Assembly (NCBI RefSeq): GCF_045679555.1
Contig: NC_092100.1
Span: 31,993,106-32,057,105, forward strand
Origin: Salvelinus alpinus
Lineage: Eukaryota > Chordata > Actinopteri > Salmoniformes > Salmonidae
Reading direction: 5' to 3'
DNA: 64,000 nucleotides
Shown here: one piece after another, positions 25,681-37,800 of the stretch
How the letters are laid out: each line of letters opens with the position of its first letter
Position numbering within the stretch: position 1 is the stretch's first letter
The notes under the pieces: model-generated
What the model was told of the DNA's origin: nothing
Databases searched by the model: none
Seen by the model: the letters and a program-made list of their open reading frames with translations, nothing else
Position numbers and translations under genes: made by a program

Positions 25681-28600
25681 TCAAATTGTATTTGTCACAT
25701 GCGCCGAATTCAACAAGTGTAGACTTTACCGTAAAATGCTTACTTACAAGCCCTTAACCAACAGTGCAGTTCAAGAAGAAGAAAATATTTACCAAGTAGA
25801 CTAAAATAAAAGTAACACAATAAGAATAACGAGGCTATACACAGGGGGCACCGGTACAGAGTCAGTGTCCGGGGGTACAGGCTAGTTGAGGTAATCTGTA
25901 CATGTAGGTGGGGGAGAAGTGGCTATGCATAGCTAACAAACAAACAGCGAGTGTACAAAAGGGAGGGAGGGGGGTGTCAATGTAAATTGTCCGGTGGCGA
26001 TTTTATGAATTGTTCAGCAGTCTTATGGCTTGGGGGTAGAAGCTGTTGAAGAGCCTTTTGGTCCTAGACTTGGCACTCCAGTACCGCTTGCCATGCGTTA
26101 GCAGAGAAGAGAGTCTGACAATTTTATGGGCTTTCCTCTGACACCACCTAGTAAATAGGTCCTGGATGGCAGGAAGCTTGGTCCCAGTGATGTACTGGGC
26201 CATTCGCACTACCCTCTGTAGAGCCTTACGGTCAGATGCTGAGCAGTTGTCATACCAGGCGGTGATACAACCGGTCAAGATGCTCTCGATGGTGCAGCTG
26301 TAGAACCTTTTGAGGATCTGGGGACCCATTCCAAATATTATCAGTCTCCCGTCTTGGTATGTTTGGACCATGATAGTTAGTTGGTGATGTGGACACCAAG
26401 AAACTTGAAACTCTTGACCCACTCCACTACAGCTCCGTCGATGTTAATGGGGGCCTGTTCAGCCTGCCTTTTCCTGTAGACCACGATCAGCTCCTTAGAC
26501 TTGCTCATATTGAGGGAGAGGTTGTTGTCCTGGCACCACACTGCCAGTTCTCTGACCCCCTCCCTATAGGCCATCTCACTGTTGTCGGTGATCAGGCTGT
26601 TGTGTCGTCAGCAAACTTAATGATGGTGTTGGAGTCGTGTTTGACCACGCAGTCGTGGGTGAACAGGGAATACAGGAGGGGACTAAGTACACACCCCTGA
26701 GGAGCCCCAGTGTTAAGGATCAGCGTGGCAGACGTGTTGTTGCCTACTCTTACCACCTGGGGGCGGCCCTTCAGGAAGTCCAGGATCCAGTTGCAGAGGG
26801 AGAATTTAGTCCCAGAGTCCATAGCTTAGTGTTGAGCTTCGTGGGCACTATGGTGTTGAACGCTGAGCTGTAGTCAATCAACAGCATCCTCACATAGGTG
26901 TTCCTTTTGTCCAGGTGAGAAAGGGCAGTGTGGAGTGTGATTGAGATTGCGTCATCTGTGGAACTGTTGGGGGGGTATGTGAATTGGAGTGGGTCTAGGG
27001 GGTTGATGTGAGCCATGACCAGCCTTTCAATGCACTTCATGGCTACCAACGTGAGTGCCACAGGGCAGTAATAATTTAGGCAGATTACCTTCGCTTCCTT
27101 GGGCACAGGGGCTATGGCGGTCTGCTTGAAACATGTAGGTATTACAGACTTGGTCAGGGAGAGGTTGAAAATGTCAGTGAAGACACTTGACAGTTGGTCC
27201 ACGCATGCTTCGAGTACACATCCTGGTAATCCGTCTGGCCCAGCGGCTTATGAATGTTGACCTGTTTAAAGGTTTTGTTCACAGCATGATCACACAGTCA
27301 TCCAGAACAGCTGGTGCTCTCGTGCATGCTTCAGTGTTGCTTGCCTCGAAGCGAGCATAAAAGGCATTTAGCTAATCTGGTAGGCTCGCGTCACTGGGTA
27401 GCATGCGTCTGGGTTACCCTTTGTAGTCCGTAATAGTTTTCAAGCCCTGCCACATCCAACGAGTGTCGGAGCGAGTGTAGTTGGATTCAATCTTAATCCT
27501 GTATTGACGATTTGCTTGTTTGATGGTTCGTCTGAGGGTATATAGTGGGATTTTTTATAAGCGTCCGGATTAGTCTCCCGCTCCTTGAAAGTGGCAGCTC
27601 TTGCCATTAGCTCGATGCGGATGTTGCCTGTAATCCATGGCTTCTGGTTGGGATATGTACGTGCAGTCACTGTGGGGACGACGTCGTCGATGCACTTATT
27701 GATGAAGCCAATGACTGAGGTGGTGTATTCCTCAATGCCATTAGATGAATCCCGGAACATATTCCAGTCTGTGCTAGCAAAACAGTCCTGTAGTGTAGCA
27801 TCTGCATCATCTGACCACTTCCGTATTGAGCGAGTCACTGGTACTTCCTGCTTTAGTGTTTGCTGGTAAAAATTTGGTAAAACTGATTTAAGTTTGCCTG
27901 CATTAAAGTCCCCGGCCACTAGGAGCACCGCTTTTGGGTGAGCATTTTCTTCATTGCTTATGGCCTTATAGAGTTGGTTGAGAGCGGTCTTGGTGCTAGC
28001 TTCATTTTGTGGTGGTAAATAGACGGCTATGAATAACAGAGATGAGAACTCTTGGTAGATAGTGCGGTCTACATCTTATTATCAGGTACTCTACGTCAGG
28101 CGAGCAATACCTCAAGACTTCTTTAATATTAGACATTGCACACCAGCTGTTATTGACAAAAAGACACACACCTCCACCCCTCGTCTTACCAGAGTTAGGG
28201 TCTCTGTTCTGCCTGTGCATGGAAAATCCCGCTAGCTCTATGTTGTCCGTATCTTCGTTCAGCCACATCTTGGTTAAACATAAGATGTTACAGTTTTTAA
28301 TGTCCCGTTGGTAGGATAATCTTAATCGTAGGTCATCCATTTTATTGTCCAATGATTGCACGTTAGTGAGAAGAATGGAAGGCAGTGCGAGTTTACTCGC
28401 TCACCTCCGTATTTTCAGAAGGATGCCCAATCTGTGGACCCTTTTCCGGCGTCTTTTCTTTACGCAAAGGGCGTGGATCTGGGCTTGTTCCAGTGAAAGC
28501 AGGATATCCTTCTTGCCAGAATCGTTAAAGAAAAAAGTTTCTTCCAGTCCACGGTGAGTAATCGCTTTTTTGATGTCCAGAAGTTATTTTCGGTCATAGG

Positions 28601-28720
28601 AGACGGTAGCAGCAACATTATGTACACAATAAGTTACACAAAACGCAAAAAAAATAAAAAAAATAGCACAATTGGTTGGGAGAATGTAAAACGTCAGCCA
28701 TGTTCTTCAGTGCCATTTTC
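25677..28720 (-). mobile_element. Nearly full-length RSg-1-like LINE, degraded
   Basis: About 3 kb on the - strand. A 5' leader with A-runs (28720-28360) is followed by an endonuclease region (28361-28002, with CLTKMWLNEDTDN, KTRGGGVCLFVN and RPHYLPR). A VAGDFNAG block is at 27920. The reverse transcriptase follows (27202-26003, with [33 protein letters not shown] and FADDTT), then a 3' UTR and an ATTTGATTTGT tail at 25677. Many frameshifts and stops break it. It is the best copy in the window for the order of this family's parts. Confidence 0.85.
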
Positions 28721-28790
28721 AAACAGCCAGATGATCCGTAATACATTTTCTGACTTCCACCCCACAGTCCTGCACTACAAGTGCCGACAC

Positions 28791-28870
28791 AGTCCAGTCC
28801 AGTCCAGTCTAATCCCGTCTAGTCCAGTCCAGTCCAATCCAATCCAATCCAATCCAGTCCAGTCCAGTCC
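28791..28870. repeat. Pentanucleotide microsatellite (AGTCC/AATCC)n
   Basis: About sixteen 5-bp units of AGTCC, with a central block of AATCC variants (28836-28855) and a few CCCGT/TAATC changes near 28810. The - strand open frame here is a repeat artefact. Confidence 0.9.
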
Positions 28871-29402
28871 CTGGCTCTTTTTAACCATCTGTGTAAATGG
28901 CCACAAACTCTGCCTGATGACTGAGGTTGGTGAGGGCAATATGAAGGGAGAGTAATCAGGGTGTTGATGAAGTCCAGGTGTTTTTAACGATGGGGCGCAG
29001 GTACGCTCAATGATGGTTGCAGGTGTACGCAATGTGGGTTGTCAGGACCCACATTGGGATCAGGAGTAGGCGTGACATGGAAGCACATTCTAAAAGTGTA
29101 AGCGGTCCTTAATTGACACTAAAAAGTTGTATTCTATACACATTTGAAGATAATACATTTTTAATAATTAGTTTGATAAGATTACAGATCTTCTCAGGGG
29201 ACCCCATTTGGAGAAGACTGGCTTCCCTTGGCAGCCATGAATACACGCCACTGGCTCCTTGACCTACATTACGCACGAGCAGGTCCCGGTCAGGAGCTGG
29301 CTAGTTTGCCCTTCAGTGTGTGCATGTGACATAAGCTCGCCCACATCACAACATGATGGGCTGCGATGCAGAAAAACAAATGTTTTCCAGTTTCTTTGAA
29401 TA
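28871..29402. other. Unassigned intergenic DNA
   Basis: No exon or RNA gene recognised. Around 29035 GTGGGTTGTCAGGACCCACA forms a short palindrome. Confidence 0.4.
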
Positions 29403-30205
29403 TACTGAACAAAAATATAAACGCAACATGTAAAGTGTTAGCCCCGTGTTTCATGAGCTGAAATAAAAGATCCCAGAAATGTTCCATTCGCACAAAAAGC
29501 TTATTTCTCTTAAATGTTGTGCACGAAATTGTTTACATTCCTGTTAGTGAGAATTTCTCCTTTGCAAAGATAATCCATCCACCGGACAGATGTGGCATAT
29601 CAAGAAGCTGATTAAACAGCATGATCATTACACAGGTGCACCTTGTGCTAGGGACAATAAATGGCCACTCTAAAATGTGCAGTTTTGTCACACAACACGA
29701 TGCCACAGATGTCTCAAATTGGAGGGAGTGTGCAATTGGCATGCTGACTGCAGGAATGTCCACCACAGCTGTTGCCAGAGAATTTAATGTTAATTTCTCT
29801 ACCATAAACTGCCTCCAACGTCGTTTTAGAGAGTACGTCCAACTGGCCTCACAACTGCAGACCATGCGTAACCACGCCATCCCAGGACCTCTGCATCTGG
29901 CTTCTTCACCTGTGGGGTCGTCTGAGACCAGCCAGACAGCTGATGAAACAGAGGAGTATTTCTGTCTGTAATAAAACCCTTATGTGGGGAAAAACTCATT
30001 CTGATTGGCTGGGCCTTGCTCCCCAGAGGGTGGGCCTGGCTCTCAAGTCAGTGGGCCTATGCCCTCCCAGGCCCACCCACGACTGCCCAGTCATGTGAAA
30101 TCCATAGATTAGGGTCTAATGAATTTATTTAAATTGACTGATTTCCTTATATGAACTGTAACTTAGTAAAATTGTTGAATGTTGTGTTTATGTATTTCTT
30201 CAGTA
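29403..30205 (+). mobile_element. Non-autonomous Tc1-like element (803 bp)
   Basis: The ends are TACTGAACAAAAATATAAAC and a degenerate complement ending in CAGTA, flanked by TA (29401-29402 and 30206-30207). It keeps only the start of a transposase. The frame at 29621-29971 shows WRECAIGMLTAGMSTTAVAR followed by a NFSTINCLQRRFREY helix-turn-helix, then ends. The catalytic domain is absent. This is a deletion derivative that would depend on enzyme from elsewhere. Confidence 0.85.
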
Positions 30206-30254
30206 TACTTTGCAAATGCAACTTACTTATGTTAAAACTGAAATGGTCTATTCA

Positions 30255-30405
30255 TTCTTTTTACTAGACACTCTTATTCAGATCAATTTACAGTAGTGAG
30301 TGGATACATAAAAATAAAAAAATCCCCATTCTGGTCCCCCATGGGAGTTGAACCAACAACCCTAGTGTTGCAAGCACCATGCTCTACCAACTTAGCCACA
30401 TCATC
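30255..30405 (-). mobile_element. tRNA-derived SINE with teleost conserved tail
   Basis: On the - strand a tRNA-like head runs from 30405 (GTGGCTAAGTTGGTAGAGCA; B box GGTTCAACTCC near 30350) into a short body. It ends with a tail complementary to GACACTCTTATTCAGATCAA, a form of the teleost GCAGACGCTCTTATCCAGAG motif also present at 14075. This is not a functional tRNA: there is no complete cloverleaf and no intact anticodon arm that I could draw. Confidence 0.7.
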
Positions 30406-31544
30406 TCATTACATCCTCACAAACCACTTGCTGTCTCAATGTGCTCATTGAGTCAACATGTACAAACCTAGATATGTTAATGTACATTTACATTCAGTGG
30501 TTTGTAAGGATGGTAAATTGATACCGAACAAAAAGTGGTTGTTTTCTATGTTATTTGATCGAGAAAAATATTTAATTTGATGCCCACAACTTTGCACCTT
30601 TTGATGTAAATGTTTGAGGACAGGGTTTTGTTCTTTCTGGATTCCATTGGAATGAAAATCACAGATAAAGGGACTCTTACAATTCAAATTTGATTGAATC
30701 CTGCAAAATATTGTTATTAATTATACAACACATTTTTATTTTTGCTAAAGCAGAGATGCTGAAAAAATATTTTTGCCTACACTTCAGCCTACACTACAGA
30801 AAAAATATATATCATTGAGTTAATAAAGCTGCATACAAACATGGTCTCTTTTTTGTTTTCTTGAGTAAGGCAGCTCCAAAATGCAGGTGTTTCAGCCTTG
30901 CTCAGTGCATTCTGTGGAGGTGGGGCAAGCCAGCAGAAAATACGGAGCGTTGCGCCGTGATTGGCTCAGTGTTCTGTCACTCATGGGGACACTACATCAC
31001 CGCCAAGTCTAAAGGTAGAGATAGAAAATTCAAGCCCCTTGGGTGCTGCCACAGAGTTACATTAGAAGTGCCCAACCAAGAAGGCTTAAGGTCATTGGCC
31101 ACAGATAAAATGACGTCAAATCACATATCTACAGTAGCTTTGATTGGACTGATGTCAACATCATACTTTCAAAGTCTGAGCTAGCAGTCATCATCATGAG
31201 TCAAGTCGACAATCTACTGGCAAATCCTATGTAATCCTTGTCATATGAAGAGAAATAATGAAGAGAAATTAAAGATAAAACATATAGGTGCTCATCGGCC
31301 ATTGGACATAAACGTTACACAACAAGTTGGAAATCGCAAATTCAACAATGAGTGATTTCAGTGTGGCTAACTGCAAGCATTGCAAAGCAATCATTAGCCT
31401 GCTATTCAGCGGAGTGGCTGTGTGGTCCAAAGTCTGAGATGAATGGTCTCTTTTCCTAGTTTAAAAGGATAAACATTCAACATTGGCCATGCTGTCAATT
31501 AAGTAAGATTTGTACCGCGCTCAAAACAAATATTAACTCTGAAC
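30406..31544. repeat. Probable salmonid dispersed repeat, non-coding
   Basis: From about 30860 to 31520 the sequence (GGGGCAAGCCAGCAGAAAAT, CGTTGCGCCGTGATTGGCTC, TGACGTCAAATCACATATC) resembles a family I have seen at many salmonid loci. The recognition is from memory only. The open frame 30861-31184 is not supported as a gene. Nothing is recognised in 30406-30860. Confidence 0.4.
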
Positions 31545-31755
31545 GGCAAAATCTGACTTTAGTGAGTTCAAGACAACTGGAAAGTCTGGAAAAAGGAGCT
31601 ACGACTGGGAAAATATGTTTTGAACTTTCATCCAACTCAGAATTGTACATTCGGAACTCAGGCCTTTTTCTACAGCTACAAACTGAAGATCACTGACGTC
31701 ATCATGATTCGACCTTGATTTTTTCCGAATACCCAATTGTCTTGAACGCACCATA
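31545..31755. mobile_element. Palindromic MITE-like element, second copy
   Basis: GTTCAAGACAACTGGAAAG at the left end faces CCCAATTGTCTTGAACGCAC at the right. The centre GAAGATCACTGACGTCATCA matches the 7095-7275 element. No coding sequence. Confidence 0.7.
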
Positions 31756-32284
31756 AATCCAGAGAATGCCAGACTTTGATGACAAAATGTGCCCACGAAG
31801 GACCGCCGTGCCACCTTCCTGTTCAAGTGAGCACAGCACAACAAGGTGAGTCCAAAAATGTCTTGTATGCTGCTGCATAAATTATATAATATGCCAGGGA
31901 GATATGTATACTGTAGCTAAGAAAGTAATACTGTTAGTAGCCCATGTGCCTCACCCTAATAATTTGGTCTACGTTCACCTCTTAATTTCGCCTACTGTTC
32001 TGACTTGGTGGTGCACATGTAGCCTATAACCCGTTTTTGAGAAATGTTATCATCAAATATTGTAAGAGCTTTCATTGTCTGCTTATATGTCCCCTTTATT
32101 TATCCTACGGTTTTGACTTGGTGTACAGGTTCTGAATTCTATTGCTGTACATTTCAAAAGTGCTGAACAAATAGATATAATGACTTCGTCCGTCCATGTT
32201 CGCTCATTAATGTCTTAATCGAAAATACGGATTGCCTCTTATCCACTTGTCGTCCCCTTATGCGTCCCCATATCTATTTACTTC
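31756..32284. other. Unassigned intergenic DNA
   Basis: Nothing recognised; AT-rich, no open frame of note. Confidence 0.4.
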
Positions 32285-32625
32285 GCTGCTCTTTTGCATA
32301 CCAATATCACTACTTACACACCATCATCTGATCATCATCATCTGCTCATCTATCACTCCAGTGTTAATCTGCTAAATTGTAATTACTTTGCTACTATGGG
32401 CTATTTATTGCCATACCTCCTCATGCCATTTGCACACACTGTATATAGACTTTCTTTTTTTTTCTATTGTGTTATTGACTGTACGCTTGTTTATTCCATG
32501 TAACTCTGTGTTGTTGTTTCTGTCGCACTGCTTTGCTTTATCTTGGCCAGGTCGCAGTTGTAAATGAGAACTTGTTCTCAACTAGCTTACCTGGTTAAAT
32601 AAAGGTGAAATAAATAAAGAAATAA
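32285..32625 (+). mobile_element. Jockey-type LINE 3' end
   Basis: Matches the 3' UTR of the LINE at 16540-16915: TGCTAAATTGTAATTACTT, ACACTGTATATAGACTTTC, CTTTATCTTGGCCAGGTCGC, then TTAAATAAAGGTGAAATAAA as tail. Severely 5'-truncated insertion. Confidence 0.85.
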
Positions 32626-32990
32626 AATATGCCATAGTTCGTACATCTCAATTGTCATTAGAAACCACATTTGTTTAAGCAAGTCAGCCATATCAGCTAT
32701 GTTTTTTATAAAGGCAGTAAATGAGGCTGATTTAACTGTTTTGCTGCCAGACAAGGCTCCGCTGATAGCCAGGTGAAGCAGTCGTAAGGTGTTGGGACTG
32801 CTGTTGGGACTCTGTTGTTGGGACAGCTTTATGTAGGCCCTAACAGTTTGTGGGCACCATTTGTCACCGTTATAGTGCAATTCATGTATTGTTTAGTGTT
32901 GTGTTGTGTAGTGGCTTTGCTGGCATATATCCCTTTTTTTGTTGTTGGTCCCACCAAGATTTACATTCTAAAATCGCCACTGTATATACA
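32626..32990. repeat. Dispersed salmonid repeat, non-coding
   Basis: The sequence from GCCATAGTTCGTACATCTCA to TCTAAAATCGCCACTGTA, with a local tandem (GTTGGGACTGCT/GTTGGGACTCTG/GTTGGGACAGC), is one I recall as a recurrent salmonid repeat. It directly abuts the LINE tail. No coding content supported. Confidence 0.45.
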
Positions 32991-33022
32991 TATATAAATC
33001 TGAAAAATAATATATATATATA

Positions 33023-33090
33023 TTGATTGAATAGGAAGCCATGTCTGTCCAATTGTACAGTATTCACAACTTATTTCACAAGAAATTATA
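33023..33090. repeat. Flank repeat shared with 37894-37968
   Basis: TTGATTGAATAGGAAGCCA, then GTCTGTCC.ATTGTACAGTAT and CACAAGAAA.TATA, recurs with few changes at 37894-37968. Both copies run directly into the same Tc1 terminus (CAGTACCAGTC) at the same base. Confidence 0.8.
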
Positions 33091-33451
33091 CAGTACCAGT
33101 CAAAAGTTTGGACACACCTTCTCATTGCAGGGTTATTATTTTATTATAGAATAATAGTGAACACATCAAAACCATGAAATAAGACTGTTGGAAAAGCATT
33201 CCTCATGAAGCTGGTTGAGAGAATACCAAGAGTGTGCAAAGCTGTCATCAAGGCAAAGGGTGGAAACTTTGAAGAATCTCAAATATAAATTATATTTTGA
33301 TTTGTTTAACACTTTTTTGGTTACTACATGATTCCATATATGGTATTTTGTAGTTTTGATGTCTTCACTATTATTCTACAATGTAGAAAATAGTCAATAT
33401 AAAGAAAAACCCTTGAATAAGTAAGTGTGTCTAGACTTTTGACTGGTACTG
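33091..33451 (+). mobile_element. Short Tc1-like element, internally deleted
   Basis: The ends are CAGTACCAGTCAAAAGTTTG and its complement (CTTTTGACTGGTACTG). Left flank TA; right flank CA, a probable mutated TA. It retains only a stretch from the transposase C-terminal coding region (KAFLMKLVERIPRVCKAVIK, + strand) and is otherwise deleted. Confidence 0.88.
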
Positions 33452-33930
33452 CAAAAATCTCTGAAGCTGGAGACTCTTACCTCCCTCACTAGCTTTAAGC
33501 ACCAGCTGTCAGAGCAGCTCACAGATCACTGCACCTGTACATAGCTCATCTGTAAATAGCCTATCCAATCTACCTCATCCCCATACTGTATTTATTTATT
33601 TATCTTGCTCCTTTGCACCCCAGTAACTCTACTTGCACATTCATCTTCTGCACATCTACCATTCCAGTGTTTAATTGCTATATTGTAATTACTTGCCACC
33701 ATGGCCTATTTATTGCCTTACCTCTCTTATCCTACCTCATTTGCACATGCTGTATATAGATTTTTCTACTGTATTATTGATTGTATGTTTGTTTATTCCA
33801 TGTGTAACTCTGTGTTGTTGTATGTGTCGAACTGCTTTGCTTTATCTTGGCCAGGTCACAGTTGCAAATGAGAACTTGTTCTCAACTAGCCTACCTGGTT
33901 AAATAAAGGTGAAATAAAATAAAAAATCTA
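33452..33930 (+). mobile_element. Jockey-type LINE 3' end
   Basis: It starts inside the coding end of the LINE (AAAATCTCTGAAGCTGGAGA, as in 16400) and includes the end of the ORF and the complete 3' UTR, finishing in AAATAAAGGTGAAATAAAAT. It abuts the preceding Tc1 at 33451. Confidence 0.85.
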
Positions 33931-34606
33931 ATATTATTATTCCAATTTTTCAGGGGATACTGTAGCACCCTAAGCACCCCTACTTCACGTGGCTATGGAA
34001 GGGTTAGCTAAAAAGGTTAAGGTTATGGTTAGGTATGGGTTAGCTAACATGCTAAGTAGTTGAAAAGTTGCTAAAATTGTCAGTGATGAGATTGAAACTC
34101 ACCTTTGTGCTGCTCGACGTTCACATTATACGCCCAACCGAACCCAACCCAACCCAACCAACAACCCTACTTTCGTTTTTGCCTTCAGTAACCATATGTC
34201 TTATGTAACAATACCAAACGTAACATATCATAGAAATGAGTTTCCCGGATTTACGTTTACTATGTTACGTCTAGTCTATGAGACCAGGCTGTCCAGACCG
34301 GAAGCCTGGCACCTTTTGCTTTGACAGCAGTTAGGAGAAGCAGCGAGCAGCGAAAGAAGCAGTCCGCAACCATTCAGGAGATATTATTGTTGGGTTATAC
34401 AGATGGGATATTTACACCGTTTTATGGAATCGTTTCAATTTCGTTTGGCGAGCGGAGGCGCAATTTTAAACACCTTTCATGAAATGTCACAGCATGTCAC
34501 TGCATATCTTCAATCACATATCTTCCTTGGCTTCGTGAAAGGAATTTAGATAGAAAGAACAGACGATCATTTTCACAAGAAATTTGCTCTTATTCCTTCA
34601 AGCAGG
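33931..34606 (+). promoter_or_regulatory. Upstream region and probable 5' UTR of FAM174B
   Basis: Non-repetitive from about 34290 to the start codon at 34607. GCAGCGAGCAGCGAAAGAAG near 34340 is a somewhat richer patch, but no TATA box or clear CpG island was seen, so the transcription start is not placed. Left of it, 33960-34170 holds GGTTA- and CCCAACC-type simple repeat and 34170-34290 looks repetitive. Extent and role are inferred from position only. Confidence 0.35.
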
Positions 34607-34872
34607 ATGGTGTCATACAGTTTCATATTCACTTTGGTTATTGCTGTGGCATGGGAAGTTATCGGTGAACCACAAACTCTACCTTCACCCTCAACGCAGC
34701 TAAATTCAACATCATCCATTCATGGAGGGGATTTGTCAAATAATGGCACAGATGAGACCGAATCAAAAATGTCTTCAATGTTACAATATCTTCCTACTCT
34801 TAAAAATATTGTAATTATTATTTGCGCGCTAACAGCTGTTCTCATCACGTGCTTGGTAATCAAAGTGATCAG
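34607..34872 (+). CDS. fam174b: FAM174B exon 1 coding part
   Basis: Encodes the signal peptide, luminal segment and membrane helix, ending GTGATCAG before the donor GTAGGC (phase 2). The context AGCAGGATGG supports the start codon. If the intron is retained, reading ends at once: ATC AGG TAG. Confidence 0.93.
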
Positions 34873-37800
34873 GTAGGCTGATTTATGTTTACACCAATAG
34901 GCAACCAAAAACTCTATAGGCAACTGTATTATCCTAATTAACATTATATATTTTACAACTGTAATATACTATACTATTCTTCTATGAAATCGAATTGAAG
35001 CATTCATAAAGATCTTACTTAAATAACGTAGCATGTGCGTCATTATTGATTTCGATCAGCCAGTATGTAGTAGGAGAGTTGGCAAACAGGGGATGGGTCT
35101 TGGTGTTCATTATATTGCAGCAACTATCATATTGTGTCAGTAATTTAATATCTAAATATGTTAAACACCACTACATTAGGCTACATCAGCGATGACATAA
35201 TCATTCCCCACACCAGGTGGGCAGTAGGCCTTAACCACAATGCAGGTTGACATTTACTGTCATGAATCTTACCCTAGAGGCACAACGGAGCGATTTCTCT
35301 AGATGGGCCAGCTGCAAAGTCAAAATGGGCTATATTGTAAAAATTCATGAAAACAAGCTTTTTGGTGTTAATTTAAGGTTGGGCATTAGGGTTAGTAGTG
35401 TGGTTAGGTTTAAAATCAGATTTTATGTCTTTGTGGCTGTACCAGCTAGTGACCACTCTGCAGAGCTGCCTACAGAACAAGATTAATGACGAAAAACGCT
35501 AAACTGCAACCACAATACACTACTTTAATCCTGTCCATATGGCAAAGCAGCCATATCAGATTCTTCTTTGTTCCAAGTGAGAAACTACTGCACACCTCAG
35601 CTGCGTTTACAAAGGCAGCCCAATTCTGATCTTTTTTTTTCACTAATTGGTCTTTTAACTAATCAGATCTGCAATTTTTCCAATAATTAGGCAAAATATC
35701 AGAATTGGGCTGCCTGTGTAAATGCAGCCCTCTTGAAATGTCATTATCACAACCCTTCTCTGTTTTGTCATAGATCTGGACGGAGAATCAGGAAAACACG
35801 AAAGTATGACATAATCACGACACCAGCAGAGCGAGTAGAGATGGCTCCTTTGAATGAGGAGAATGATGATGAAGAGGACTCCACCCTCTTTGATGTCAAG
35901 TACAGGTAGGCCTACTCTCATCAGTTCAAGGCGGTCCGAACTTGAAGTGAGGGAGCACCAAAACCTTTCCCAAACCCACAAGAGTGGCACAGCCGTTCAG
36001 CCTTTTCTTTTTGATTCAGACAGTCCTGTTTATGAGGATGCTTTCTATTTTTTACCTTTATTTATAGCTCACTGATTATTCCTGTTTCAGAAGTCTTCAA
36101 AATATTTCAGTGTCATTGATTAACTCATTAGATGAATGTTATAGATATGTTTTTGTCACATCCGTGAATGGGTAACTTTCTCTGTGATATGTTCAGTTCG
36201 TAATGCAAAACGCATGTGCCCTGAGCCCTTCTTCATACTATCTCAGTTTAAAAACATAAGGACAAAATTAGAGCATACGGAAATGCGTCATATTGGCTTT
36301 TTTGTTTAATCTCCACTACTTTCATTGCCAGTGCTTAAGCAAAATTAAACATTTTACAAGGTAACAATAATGTTCTTCCCTTAGATGTTTAATCATGAAA
36401 GGTTTTCTGTGTGGAGCTGCCACACACATTTCCCTTGCCATAATTGCAAATTTGGGAATTGTTTGAAAGTAGGATATTTAGATTTTAGACTGTCTGCTTA
36501 ATAAACACTAAATAACGATAACCATGAAAGTGGGCACTGTTTGAGCTCAACCCAATACATTCAATATCATCCATCTCACATGGTTCGGGAAGTTCTTGGA
36601 GTTAACTGAACCTATGGTTGCACTTTATTTCACGGTAAAGTAATTAATAACTATTATCTAAGAAATGACATGCGAAAATGTTAATTACATAGTAATAACA
36701 TAAATAACATATGTTTCATTGTGATTCCATAAAACAAACACCACCATGTAACATTTGGTACCAGGTAGCCTAGTTCCAATGTTACTGGTGTTAAATTCTT
36801 TGAAGTAGCCTTCAAGAATGTATCCATTGCTACTAAAATACCAGGGAAAATGGAAACAAGTACTGTAAAATAAAGTGCTTCTGGTCTCTGCACAGCTTTA
36901 CGTCACATATGCTTTCATGTGTAGCAAAATTTCAAGTGTTGATATTAGGCTTCTCCCATCCGTCCTTTCAATTGTTCTTTGACACAGTCCCAATTTCCTG
37001 TGAGAAAGATATGGCCTCCTGTTTACCTTATATTCTATAGTATTCGTATTCGTAAGTCAAACTCAGCTCAGCAAGGCTATTTCCTCCCACACCCAGTGGA
37101 CAGTAGACTTACAAATGCAAACGGATCAGTAGTAAATCAATAGGTAGTATTTCTCAACATTGTTCTTCTGTAAGATGTGGGGTTTCAAATCAAATGTATT
37201 TTGTCACATGCGCCGAATACAACAGGTGTAAATCTTACCTTGAAATGCTTACTTACAAGCCTTTAACCAACAATGCAGTTCAAGAGAGTTAATAAAATAT
37301 TTATAAAATGAACTAATGTAAAAAATAAAATATAAAGTAACACAATAAAATAACAGTAATGAGGCGATATACAGGGGGTACCAGTACCGAGTCAATGTGT
37401 GGGGGTACAGGTTAGTAAAGGTAATTTGTACATGTAGGTAGGGGTGAAGTGACTATGCATAGATAATAAACAGCGAGTAGCAGCAGTGTAAAAACAATGT
37501 AGATAGTCCGAGTGGCCATTTGATTAAAAGACTGGTTGGGGGTAGAAGCTGTTAAGGAGCCTTTTGGACCTAGACTTGGTGCTCCGGTACCGCTTGCCGT
37601 GCGGTAGTGGAGAGAACGGTCTATGACTTAGGTGACTGGAGTCTTTGACAATTTTTTGGGACTTCCTCTGACACTGCATATTTAGTATATAGGTCCTGGA
37701 TGGCAGGAAGCTTGCCCCAGTGATGTCCTGGGCCATACGCACTACCCTCTGTAGCGCCTTACTGTCGGATACCGAGCAGTTGCCATACCAGGCGGTGATG

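Noticed and set aside
28775-29032. 85-codon - strand frame with a repeated pattern of DWTGL type
   Set aside because: Translation of the pentanucleotide microsatellite, not a gene.
30340-30405. Possible tRNA gene on the - strand
   Set aside because: Part of a SINE with the teleost conserved tail; arms do not fold into a functional tRNA.
30861-31184. 107-codon plus-strand frame
   Set aside because: Lies in what looks like a dispersed salmonid repeat; no domain, no splice context.
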